From NCBI GenBank assembly GCA_902785825.1, contig CACZZZ010000008.1, forward strand, positions 89,680 to 153,679: DNA of 64,000 bases, written 5' to 3'. Of this stretch, positions 57,235-64,000 are shown in pieces. The notes under the pieces are model-generated. The model made no database searches and was not told where the DNA came from. It saw nothing but the letters and a program-made list of their open reading frames with translations. Position 1 is the first letter of the stretch. Every line of letters starts with the position of its first letter. The DNA comes from an uncultured Bacteroidia bacterium (GTDB lineage Bacteria > Bacteroidota > Bacteroidia > Bacteroidales > UBA932). Both the position numbers and the translations under genes were made by a program.

Positions 57235-59238
57235 TTATGGGCAAAGAACCTCGGCAAAATCTTTCACTGAAACATTTAAATCGCCTTTTTTAGTTTTGGC
57301 GACAGCCTCAGAGAATGTCTTAAGGCAGAGAGGACAGGCGGTCACAATCGTTTGGGGATCATTCGCGAGGAGACTGTCAAGCGACGCCTCCGATATCTTT
57401 GAACGATCTTTTGTGTCCAGCGTGAGACTACCGAGACTTCCACCGCAACAGATACTCTCATCATATTCTTTCGACGCTTTGACAAGGTTACCTACCTTTC
57501 CAAGGGCAGCGCGGGGCTCAAAATAAACTCCACAGCCGCGACCGAGCTCGCAAGGATCATGATAGACCAGTCTCTCGCCTTTATTCTGGACATTGAGTTT
57601 CCCCGCCGCGATCAATTCATTGATAAACTGCGTGTAATGGACGACTTTTATACCTTCGAGTCCATATTCTTCCTTGAATATCTTGTAACAGATCGGGCAG
57701 GAAAGGACCAGGGTGTCGCAACCGGATTTCTCGATCATCTTCTTGTTGGCCTCGATCACAGCGGCCGCGGCTTCTGTCTTTCCGGCAAGCATCAACGGCC
57801 GCCCGCAGCAGATCCCGCCATCACGGTCGGCGAAAGCATAATCCACTCCCGCAGCATTGAACACCTTCTCCACCGACTTGATTATCCTCGGCGTGAGATG
57901 CGTCATACAACCGGCGAAATAAAGAACCTTATTTGTGGCCTCCGGCAGCACCCTTGGCCGCGCGACCGCCTCGCTTCGCTCGGCCCCACCGCTCGCTTCG
58001 CAAAGCGAAGCTCCGGTCCCCCCTCTTACAGTGCCGAGGGTGGCATGGGTCTCGCCGGCCAAGGTGCTGCCGGAAGCAGTCGAAAGGTAGGAGTAGTCGT
58101 ATGGGAGGGCGTTGTTGACGGTGGCTCGCTGGGCCCGGCGGAGAGAAGGAGCATCCACACCGACAGGACACAAGGCATGGCACTTGTCACACATCAGGCA
58201 CTTTTCAGCTATGTCATTGATCTTCTTCTCGTTATGCCTTCTCAAGAACCTAATGAAATACACCGAAGAAAACTTGAGATTCTTCTTTTGCACATTCATC
58301 GGGCAAGCGTCAAGGCACAATCCACAACTCGAGCAGGCATAGATCTCCGCCTCAGCCACACCTTTCCTGGGATGGTTTGGCTTGACCCCGGCGTTACGCA
58401 GCAGGATCCAAAGCACCTCAGTCAGGATGTGCATGTAGCGGCTGAAAGGCATAGCCGCAAAGAAAAGCCCCAAGCAGATCGAATATGCCCACCAAGTAGG
58501 CATGAACCAGAGTTTGTCGCCAAAGATCAGATGCCAGAAATGATTGACCGGGACCGTCAGGAAACTTCCTCCGCTGAGGTCGGCGGTGAAACTCTCCGCC
58601 AAAAGCCTTAACGGGAATATCAGCCACAGGCTATAGAGAGCAACCCTGTCCGCGAAAGAAGGTTTGGTCGTGTGCCGCATCCCAAGGACTATGGACCTGA
58701 ATCTCTTGAAAATAGCCAGGGCGATTCCCGAGAGGATATATAACAGGAAGAAGTCCATCAGGAAGAAGAAGAACGAACCGCGAAGAGTCGTGTGTCCGGG
58801 ATTCATCCAGACAAAATACCTGTAGAAGATCGGATAGAAAAGCCCGCCACGAGTGACATTGAGCCTGGCCGGCACGAACAACGCGACCTCGATATGGCCG
58901 AGGATAATGATCATGAACCAACCGAAGGCGATTGCTGAGTGCATATAGCCCAGAAGGGGTTTGCGCTGCCAAATCTTGGTGTGGAACAAGCAGTCGCAGA
59001 AAAGGTCCTTCAGGTTCTTTAGAGCCGTTTTGGGAATAAACAGCGACTTGGCGAACTTGATACGGTCCGACTTTGGGATAGCCGCGAGCAGCCGGATGAG
59101 GCCAACGCCTATCCAGCTGAACATGAACGCCACTCCAATTGTAAAAGGAAGGACAAACGGACTGAAACCGGACGGGATCCTGTCGATCACCTCCGGATCA
59201 GCGGCCTGGGCGGCCAAAGCAAAAAACAGAGGTGTCAT
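57235..59238 (-). CDS. Membrane-bound Fe-S oxidoreductase (DsrMK/QmoC/HdrDE-like), with a 47-residue repeat-derived insert
   Basis: Protein of 667 residues. Five or so membrane helices with histidines placed as in NarI/DsrM cytochrome b domains (GYMHSAIAFGWF, ILGHIEV) come first, then two 4Fe-4S motifs (CSSCGLCLDACP, CLMCDKCHALCP) and two CCG domains (ICCGRP...CPICY and ICCGGS...CPLCL) that bind the special cluster of HdrB/HdrD. It probably passes electrons between the quinone pool and a soluble partner. Residues of about 388-434, in the linker before the CCG domains, are encoded by palindromic element copy 3 (57938-58077). Its ATG overlaps the preceding stop (ATGA). It is the last gene of the operon. 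Confidence 0.85.
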   Translation of the reverse strand: MTPLFFALAAQAADPEVIDRIPSGFSPFVLPFTIGVAFMFSWIGVGLIRLLAAIPKSDRIKFAKSLFIPKTALKNLKDLFCDCLFHTKIWQRKPLLGYMHSAIAFGWFMIIILGHIEVALFVPARLNVTRGGLFYPIFYRYFVWMNPGHTTLRGSFFFFLMDFFLLYILSGIALAIFKRFRSIVLGMRHTTKPSFADRVALYSLWLIFPLRLLAESFTADLSGGSFLTVPVNHFWHLIFGDKLWFMPTWWAYSICLGLFFAAMPFSRYMHILTEVLWILLRNAGVKPNHPRKGVAEAEIYACSSCGLCLDACPMNVQKKNLKFSSVYFIRFLRRHNEKKINDIAEKCLMCDKCHALCPVGVDAPSLRRAQRATVNNALPYDYSYLSTASGSTLAGETHATLGTVRGGTGASLCEASGGAERSEAVARPRVLPEATNKVLYFAGCMTHLTPRIIKSVEKVFNAAGVDYAFADRDGGICCGRPLMLAGKTEAAAAVIEANKKMIEKSGCDTLVLSCPICYKIFKEEYGLEGIKVVHYTQFINELIAAGKLNVQNKGERLVYHDPCELGRGCGVYFEPRAALGKVGNLVKASKEYDESICCGGSLGSLTLDTKDRSKISEASLDSLLANDPQTIVTACPLCLKTFSEAVAKTKKGDLNVSVKDFAEVLCP
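57938..58077 (-). repeat. Palindromic repeat element, copy 3 (in frame in the Fe-S oxidoreductase gene, full length)
   Basis: Near-perfect inverted arms, 57938-57960 and 58056-58077 (one substitution, one single-base gap), enclose the core (58018-58042, minus strand CCCTCGGCACTGTAAGAGGG), a hairpin CTTCGC/GCGAAG and a second hairpin in GCCGAGCGAAGCGAGGC. The plan agrees with copy 1 although arms and stems differ in sequence. No stop codon occurs in the frame used. Confidence 0.9.
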
Positions 59239-59564
59239 TTCTTTGAATATACTTTAGTTATCGACATGATGAGATGCCTGGTGTTGATCCCCCGGGGACA
59301 GACCATCGAGCACTTCCCGCACAACTGACAGGCCCGGAGAGTCTCCAAAGCCTTGTCCGGCTTGGCGTTGAATATGTCCTCCATAGCCTCCCTAAGGCTG
59401 GTGTGGACAAACTTACCGGCCGTACAGACAGCCGTGCAACTACCGCAGGCCATGCAGATCCTGGCGTCAGGCTCGATCGAGAGCAGCTCGTCATATTTTT
59501 CCTTATCAAACAAGTCCAGGTTGATCCTGGAACTGGGCACTAGGCCGAATCCGAAATCTACCAT
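59235..59564 (-). CDS. HdrC-like 4Fe-4S dicluster protein
   Basis: Small soluble ferredoxin-like subunit of 109 residues with two motifs, CMACGSCTAVC and CQLCGKCSMVCP. It resembles HdrC or the N-terminal part of QmoC and likely connects the flavoprotein encoded upstream with the membrane subunit downstream. It overlaps both neighbours by a few bases, so the stoichiometry is probably set by translational coupling. Confidence 0.85.
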   Translation of the reverse strand: MVDFGFGLVPSSRINLDLFDKEKYDELLSIEPDARICMACGSCTAVCTAGKFVHTSLREAMEDIFNAKPDKALETLRACQLCGKCSMVCPRGINTRHLIMSITKVYSKK

Positions 59565-60613
59565 CTCTCCTTGACGAGTTGCTTGTAGTTCTTAGCGTCG
59601 GGGAATATCTCCGTAAGGTACCTGTCCACCTCCATGGCCGCCGCCCTGGCGTCAGCCAATGTCTCGGGCAATGTCTTGGGGCCTGTAGCGGCTCCAGCGA
59701 GGAATATTCCAGGAATAGGACTTCTCTGACCGGCGGCGATTCCGGAGCGGACAGCGAAATACCCGTCCTCCTCCGCTGGCATCTCAAGAAGGTCGCCGAT
59801 GACTTTCCCAGCTGCGGAAGGACGCATCCCAGCCATCAGCACCAACAGGTCGAGAGTCACCTTCAAAGGCTTTCCGGCGACTGTATCCTCCGCCTTCACC
59901 AAGAGCGTACCATCGTAGTTCTCAGAGACTTCCGCCACTCTTCCCCTAATGAAACGCACACCATATTCCTTTTGCGCCTTGAGGTAGATGTCCTCATAGT
60001 GACGACCGAAAAGACGCAGGTCCATGTAAAAGCAATACACTTCAGCCTTGGGGAAAGCCTGTTTCATCTCGATAGCCTGCTTGACAGCGGTAGCGCAACA
60101 GACCTTGGAACAGGAGCGGCAACCCGCTTTCTCGTCCCTGGACCCTACGCAATGGGCGAACCCGATCTTCCCGGGATTCTCGATACGGCGGTCAGATCCT
60201 GTCTTGAAATAGGCCTCCAAGTCGGCGTTGGTCATGACCTGGTCATAGATTCCGTAACCATATTCCTCCTTCTTCACGGCGTCGAAAAGGTCGAAACCGG
60301 AAGCGACGAGGACAGCGTCCGAAAGAACCGTAATGCCATTGGTGAGACGCACATTATAGGACTTGTCCAGACGGTTGATCGCCCTCACGTCGGTGTCAGT
60401 GAAGCATTTCACGCCTTCGGTTCCTCTGAGGAGGCCGCCAAGGACCTCGTCAGCGGGGACGCTGTCGGGGAAAAGCCTGTCCCACTTGGCGAGATGTCCG
60501 CCAAGTTTTGGGGACTTCTCAATCAAAATGACATTATAGCCCATCCTCTGAAGCTGGGCAGAGGCCTCGAGCCCGGCAGGCCCGCCTCCTATAATCAATA
60601 TATTGTTCTTCAT
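59558..60613 (-). CDS. HdrA/QmoA-like FAD-dependent oxidoreductase
   Basis: Flavoprotein of 351 residues: FAD motif IGGGPAGLEASAQ at the N-terminus, the HdrA segment KSPKLGGHLAKWDRLFP and the cysteine-rich HCVGSRD...CRSCSKVCC. It is far shorter than methanogen HdrA (about 650) and lacks its extra ferredoxin domains, hence nearer to QmoA. It could confurcate or bifurcate electrons through the FAD, though this is inference. Confidence 0.85.
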   Translation of the reverse strand: MKNNILIIGGGPAGLEASAQLQRMGYNVILIEKSPKLGGHLAKWDRLFPDSVPADEVLGGLLRGTEGVKCFTDTDVRAINRLDKSYNVRLTNGITVLSDAVLVASGFDLFDAVKKEEYGYGIYDQVMTNADLEAYFKTGSDRRIENPGKIGFAHCVGSRDEKAGCRSCSKVCCATAVKQAIEMKQAFPKAEVYCFYMDLRLFGRHYEDIYLKAQKEYGVRFIRGRVAEVSENYDGTLLVKAEDTVAGKPLKVTLDLLVLMAGMRPSAAGKVIGDLLEMPAEEDGYFAVRSGIAAGQRSPIPGIFLAGAATGPKTLPETLADARAAAMEVDRYLTEIFPDAKNYKQLVKERW

Positions 60614-60620
60614 ATCAGAT

Positions 60621-61685
60621 TTATTTCAAACAAGAACAAGGGAATGGCATGCCAAGGTCTTTGCCACCTTTTCCGAGATACTTTTTGGCAGGATCATACT
60701 CAACCCCCATTTTATCCAGAAGTGGCTCAACGCCAACCTGATGGGTCTGCAATCCGAGATCCCAGGGGTCATATCCCATCACGAGTCCAGCGACCTCCTC
60801 ATAAGTCAGGGCGGGGATTCCGTGACCATCCTGGCCATAAGTCTTGCCGGTTGACTCCGCAATGACATACTGCCACCTGTCAAGGAAGTACGGGCAACCC
60901 GGGCAATTGGTTATGATGAGATCCGGCTTGAAAGGCTCCATGCTCTCGAATTTCTTGTGGGTGTTGGACAGGGAATATCCCCTGTTGCCCTTTATGAAAT
61001 ACTGCCTGAAACCGAAACCGCAGCAGTGGCGACGCTCCGGATAATCAACGATCTCCCCTCCCCAAGCCTCGATCATTCCGACGAGGACATAAGGATATTC
61101 AGCACCTCCGACCCCTTTTGAAGGGAACATCTTAGAGTAATGACAACCAATATGTTCCACAACCTTAAGCGGCTCGCCGGTATGGACATTGACCAGCTTC
61201 CGGACCGCCTGAGCGGCGATCTGGTTCCTATATTTATAAATAAGGTCACTGGCATGGATCAGGAACTTCGGTTTGACGAACTCGAGTTTGCAGGATTTCC
61301 AAAGGTTCTCCCTAATCTTGGCCTCCAGTTCAGGGAACTCCCGCCATGTCTCCATGGTCTCGCAATAGAGACCGAATGAAGTGATGCAGGAACAGACATA
61401 GTTCTCGTAACCGTTCTTGGCCATAAGGGCGAACTGCCTGGCAATGATTGTCATCACCGTCTCCTGAGGGATGGTATCGCTGTGGTAAGCAATTCCTCCA
61501 CAGGTCGTATGGTGCTCAGTCTCAAAGATATCCTTCCCAAGACGATTCCTCGTTATGTCAAGGAATGTCGCCTCTGAAGCCGGGAAAAAACTCTGCCTGA
61601 TGCAGCTGCGGACATAAAAATAGTGATCGTCCGGTATATCTTTCTGGTAGTCTGACCAGATCTTCTGTTTTCCTTCGTAAATCAT
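60621..61685 (-). CDS. HdrB-like CCG-domain protein
   Basis: Protein of 354 residues with CCG-type cysteine sets (HTTCGGIAYHSD, CSCITSFGLY, HIGCHYSKMF, RHCCGFGFRQ, TNCPGCPYF) that in HdrB bind the non-cubane Fe-S clusters reducing disulfides. Seven bases separate it from HdrA. The true electron acceptor in a non-methanogen is unknown; disulfides of low-molecular thiols or protein partners are options. Confidence 0.85.
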   Translation of the reverse strand: MIYEGKQKIWSDYQKDIPDDHYFYVRSCIRQSFFPASEATFLDITRNRLGKDIFETEHHTTCGGIAYHSDTIPQETVMTIIARQFALMAKNGYENYVCSCITSFGLYCETMETWREFPELEAKIRENLWKSCKLEFVKPKFLIHASDLIYKYRNQIAAQAVRKLVNVHTGEPLKVVEHIGCHYSKMFPSKGVGGAEYPYVLVGMIEAWGGEIVDYPERRHCCGFGFRQYFIKGNRGYSLSNTHKKFESMEPFKPDLIITNCPGCPYFLDRWQYVIAESTGKTYGQDGHGIPALTYEEVAGLVMGYDPWDLGLQTHQVGVEPLLDKMGVEYDPAKKYLGKGGKDLGMPFPCSCLK

Positions 61686-61689
61686 GATC

Positions 61690-62385
61690 CTAATGGTTCA
61701 AGTGTTTGGGATCGCTGGTTGTGTAAACCATCTGGATGAACTCTTCCATTGTCATTCCAAGTTCAGCGGCTTTCTTCTCGCCGGCTGCCTGGACCTTCTC
61801 CATCCTAGCTGTAGCTCCTGTGATGTCGAATATCGACTTCAGTTGATCAAGGTCTTCTTGAGGGATACGCCTCATTGCCCCTGGCCCCTTTCCGTCAAGA
61901 TTGCCGCCAAGGCGCTCGAACACATCATCAAGGTGCTTCTCCTCCCATTCCCAGACCCTTCCGGCCTCGGGATGGCCCTCATAGTCAAAACGACGGGGAT
62001 AAACGCAATAGCCGTAATCGAGGACATTGGAGCACAGGTCCTTGGTGAGCAGGAACTGCTGGCGGCCTTTCTCAGATTCGATGAAATAGCCCAGCTCAAT
62101 TGAGAGATTACGTAATGACATGATTATCAACCCAGCGGCATTCTTCCTCGGGCATCTGGTGACACAACTCATGCACTCACCGCAATACCAGATGGTGTCG
62201 CTTTTCAGCAATTTCTCTATCTCTTCCTCGTCCTGGCTCTGGACGATGTCCACAATCCGGCGAGGGTCGTAACGATAGAACTCGGCCGCCGGGCAGATAG
62301 CTGTGCAAGTACCGCAGTTGATACAAGCGTTAAGCCCTTCTTTCAGGCGGTAATCCTTCATCAGGAGGTCGTATAGTTTACCCAT
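61690..62385 (-). CDS. HdrC-like 4Fe-4S protein, longer form
   Basis: Protein of 231 residues with CINCGTCTAICP near residue 21 and CGECMSCVTRCP near 73, the HdrC cluster pair, followed by a C-terminal extension of about 140 residues. It forms the usual HdrC-HdrB pair with the next gene (four bases apart). Its start overlaps the end of the MarR gene by eight bases. Confidence 0.85.
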   Translation of the reverse strand: MGKLYDLLMKDYRLKEGLNACINCGTCTAICPAAEFYRYDPRRIVDIVQSQDEEEIEKLLKSDTIWYCGECMSCVTRCPRKNAAGLIIMSLRNLSIELGYFIESEKGRQQFLLTKDLCSNVLDYGYCVYPRRFDYEGHPEAGRVWEWEEKHLDDVFERLGGNLDGKGPGAMRRIPQEDLDQLKSIFDITGATARMEKVQAAGEKKAAELGMTMEEFIQMVYTTSDPKHLNH

Positions 62386-62863
62386 TATTATTCTTTTTAG
62401 TTGGATATTTCTCTGCCAGCGCCTTCAAATCGGAAGCTGGATCCATATTCTTTTCCATCAATGTGAGAACTCTCACAAAAGTAGAGAGGTCCTTTTGGGG
62501 AATATCCCCAAGAATACCATAAACTGACTCATAGGCCAGGGCGTTTATCTTCTCCCTGACAGAGAGTGAATATGGTGTGACCTCAATCAGATTCTGTCTC
62601 CTGTCATCAGGATTAGAAACACGCCTGACCAGGTCACGGCTTTCCAATCCGTCGATCAGTTTGACGATGGAGTTTTTGTCCCTCATTGTAATGTCAGCGA
62701 TCTGCTGCTGAGTAAGGACACCTTCATCCCAAAGAGTGTCCATTACCAGAAACTGTTCCGGCGACAGTTGGAATCCCCCGTCGCGGAAAGTCTCCGTCAG
62801 CCTCTGCTTCATGCTGTTGTGCGCGATATTCAAGAACAGGAATACCTGCTTTTCTAGTACCAT
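62378..62863 (-). CDS. MarR-family transcriptional regulator
   Basis: Winged-helix repressor or activator of 161 residues with the MarR recognition region (LTQQQIADITMRDKNSIVKLIDGLESRDLV) and wing (RRVSNPDDRRQNLIEVT). It is the first gene of the hdr-like operon, so it probably regulates it and itself. The cysteine-free sequence argues against direct thiol sensing. Confidence 0.9.
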   Translation of the reverse strand: MVLEKQVFLFLNIAHNSMKQRLTETFRDGGFQLSPEQFLVMDTLWDEGVLTQQQIADITMRDKNSIVKLIDGLESRDLVRRVSNPDDRRQNLIEVTPYSLSVREKINALAYESVYGILGDIPQKDLSTFVRVLTLMEKNMDPASDLKALAEKYPTKKNNNG

Positions 62864-62892
62864 GGTTTATTGTAATACCTTTTACTAATTCG

Positions 62893-62900
62893 CAAATATA
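62893..62900 (-). promoter_or_regulatory. Promoter of the marR-hdr operon
   Basis: Minus strand TATATTTG with TTTG at 62921-62924, spaced by 20 bases: a full Bacteroidota promoter. Predicted leader about 26 bases. The GGGGG/CCCCC-containing spacer may host the MarR operator. Confidence 0.7.
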
Positions 62901-62924
62901 GTCCAACTGGGGGTATTATCCAAA

Positions 62925-63878
62925 TCAAGCGCGGAATTTCTTGTCTTCCTCCAGCATTCCAAGATACGAATTGTACCGTTCCTGTGAGATCCTGCCTTGC
63001 TCTACGGCAAGCTTTACGGCACATCCGGGCTCATGAGTGTGGGTGCATGGTGTGAAACGGCAGTCCTTCATTTCCCGCATCATTTCGGGAAAATAAAGCG
63101 CGATCTCTTCCTTTTTAAGATCGACTAACCCAAATCCCCGCAGACCCGGAGAATCAATGATGAATCCCCCGGAAGATAAAGGATACATCTCATAAAGGGA
63201 TGTCGTGTGCTTGCCTTGCAGGTGAGCTAGCGAGATGTCACCCACCTTTGGAGAAAGTGATGGATCCAAAGCCTTGATAATGGACGACTTCCCTACACCC
63301 GACTCACCGGTAAAAAGACAGACTCGGGATGAGTCTGGACCTCCGATGGCTGTCCGGAGCGTGTCGATCCCCTCGCCTGTCAAAGCGGAAGTGTCAATGA
63401 CCTGATATCCGGCGCTTTCATAGATCCTATGGAAATCAGAGAGCTCTTCAGGGAACTCTTTTCTGAATATATCGACTTTATTGAGGACAATTGTCGCGGG
63501 AATACCATAAACTTCACATGTCAGAAGGATCCTGTCAAGGAAAGGAAGCTTGATCTCCGGGAAAAACAAAGTGACTACAATAAAGGCACGGTCAAGATTC
63601 GCCGCTATGACGTGGGATTGACGGGAAAGGTTCGCTGACTTCCTTATCAAGTAATTATCGCGGTCAGAGACTTCCACGATACTTGCCGGATGGGTCAGGG
63701 AAGGCTCTTCAGAGAACTCGTACAACACCCTGTCACCTACTGCCACGGGATTGGTGGATTCACTGCCGGAAAGACGTATCTTGCCTTTTAATACGGCAGG
63801 GAAAGGCGCCCATTCCGGAAGCCTCGACAGCAGGAAATGACTCCCCGCATTCTTAACGACAGTCGCTTGACCTTTCAT
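62925..63878 (-). CDS. rsgA: Small ribosomal subunit biogenesis GTPase RsgA
   Basis: Circularly permuted GTPase that checks the decoding centre of the 30S subunit. The 317 residues have an OB-fold (1-70), then G4 NKVD (133-136) before G1 GESGVGKSS (191-199) and G3 DSPGLRGFG, and the zinc-binding C-terminus (CRFTPCTHTHEPGC). A TAAATTCG box (63884-63891, minus strand) ends five bases before the ATG. It follows the rRNA terminator in the same direction. Confidence 0.95.
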   Translation of the reverse strand: MKGQATVVKNAGSHFLLSRLPEWAPFPAVLKGKIRLSGSESTNPVAVGDRVLYEFSEEPSLTHPASIVEVSDRDNYLIRKSANLSRQSHVIAANLDRAFIVVTLFFPEIKLPFLDRILLTCEVYGIPATIVLNKVDIFRKEFPEELSDFHRIYESAGYQVIDTSALTGEGIDTLRTAIGGPDSSRVCLFTGESGVGKSSIIKALDPSLSPKVGDISLAHLQGKHTTSLYEMYPLSSGGFIIDSPGLRGFGLVDLKKEEIALYFPEMMREMKDCRFTPCTHTHEPGCAVKLAVEQGRISQERYNSYLGMLEEDKKFRA

Positions 63879-63906
63879 CTCCGCGAATTTAACACATTAA
63901 AGGATA

Positions 63907-63948
63907 AAAAAGAAGAAGTCCCTGGCAGACAACGTCTGTCAGGGACTT
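63907..63948 (-). terminator. Terminator of the rRNA operon
   Basis: Arms 63916-63930 and 63934-63948 pair in 14 of 15 positions around AAC; on the minus strand they are followed by CTTCTTTTTT. The hairpin begins nine bases after the inferred 5S 3' end. Confidence 0.88.
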
Positions 63949-63957
63949 CCGAAGAAC

Positions 63958-64000
63958 GGCGGCGACCTACTCTCCCAGCTGGTGGGCCAGTACCATCGGC
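63958..64000 (-). rRNA. rrf: 5S ribosomal RNA, 3' end only
   Basis: The minus strand begins GCCGATGGTACTGG and runs through GGGAGAGTAGGTCGCCGCC, the conserved 3' third of bacterial 5S rRNA. The gene enters from beyond the window edge, so an rRNA operon on the minus strand precedes rsgA. Confidence 0.85.

Noticed and set aside
59579..60865. Long plus-strand frame of 428 codons
   Set aside because: Antisense to the HdrA-like gene, whose cofactor motifs and operon place are convincing; composition of the antisense product is that of a shadow frame.

Overview
The window reads as a chromosomal segment of a member of the Bacteroidales (phylum Bacteroidota), probably an uncultured gut or rumen type. 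The case rests on several signs. Many genes have promoters of the TAnnTTTG type and no Shine-Dalgarno sequence. The tmRNA tag ANNNYALAA has the form known from this phylum. The gene set is typical: an N-terminal GlnRS type, DUF5117/5118 metalloprotease, LytTR two-component pair, split 5'-nucleotidase, alpha-oxoamine synthase next to an SDR, and scattered GH2, GH43, GH106 and beta-helix enzymes. GC is moderate, slightly above 50% by eye, and lower in the restriction endonuclease gene. No SusC/SusD pair, prophage, transposase, CRISPR array or tRNA gene was seen.

Layout. 3-2714 (+): the 3' part of glnS and a LolC/E-type permease. 2695-8810 (-): an operon of an ABC-2 exporter (ATPase, permease), a 5'-nucleotidase split into two genes, and a GH2 enzyme. 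8877-11206 (-): xerC-like recombinase, hpf, holA. 11263-13326 (+): a secreted beta-helix protein. 13323-16023 (-): tcdA, a small HsdR-N-type protein and cca. 16094-16490 (+): ssrA (tmRNA). 16566-19840: a pair of imperfect 40-bp inverted repeats enclosing an outer-membrane protein, a histidine kinase/LytTR pair and a lipoprotein. 19970-22755 (+): flavodoxin-like lipoprotein, M20 dipeptidase, pyrF. 22702-37596 (-): a long same-strand run of gyrB, alpha-oxoamine synthase, SDR, 7TM-HD protein, tig, clpP, clpX, GH43, a type II restriction-modification set (C5 methyltransferase, endonuclease, Vsr) and a DAACS transporter. 37663-42424 (-): TPR protein and outer-membrane barrel. 42514-51095 (+): ftsE, nth, gpmA, aminotransferase, M1 peptidase, flippase, MATE exporter. 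51097-54671 (-): acetyltransferase and GH106. 54740-57187 (-): metalloprotease. 57235-62863 (-): a MarR regulator heading a heterodisulfide-reductase/Qmo-like electron-transfer operon. 62925-63878 (-): rsgA. The end of an rRNA operon (5S 3' end and terminator, minus strand) closes the window.

The most unusual signal is a dispersed palindromic element present three times (28015-28133, 50403-50460, 57938-58077). It shares a core containing CCCTCGGCACTGTAAGAGGG or a close variant. One copy lies in frame inside an Fe-S membrane oxidoreductase, one in frame in the central cytoplasmic loop of a MATE exporter, and one supplies the annotated start codon and N-terminus of a GH43 lipoprotein. This resembles the behaviour of Rickettsia palindromic elements, which add peptide segments to host proteins at tolerant sites. 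A second short repeat family (34259-34285, 49688-49714) is also present. Other observations include a 27-bp exact duplication next to the catalytic tyrosine of the recombinase, promoter boxes placed so close to start codons that the mRNAs should be leaderless, and a palindrome across the gyrB promoter.
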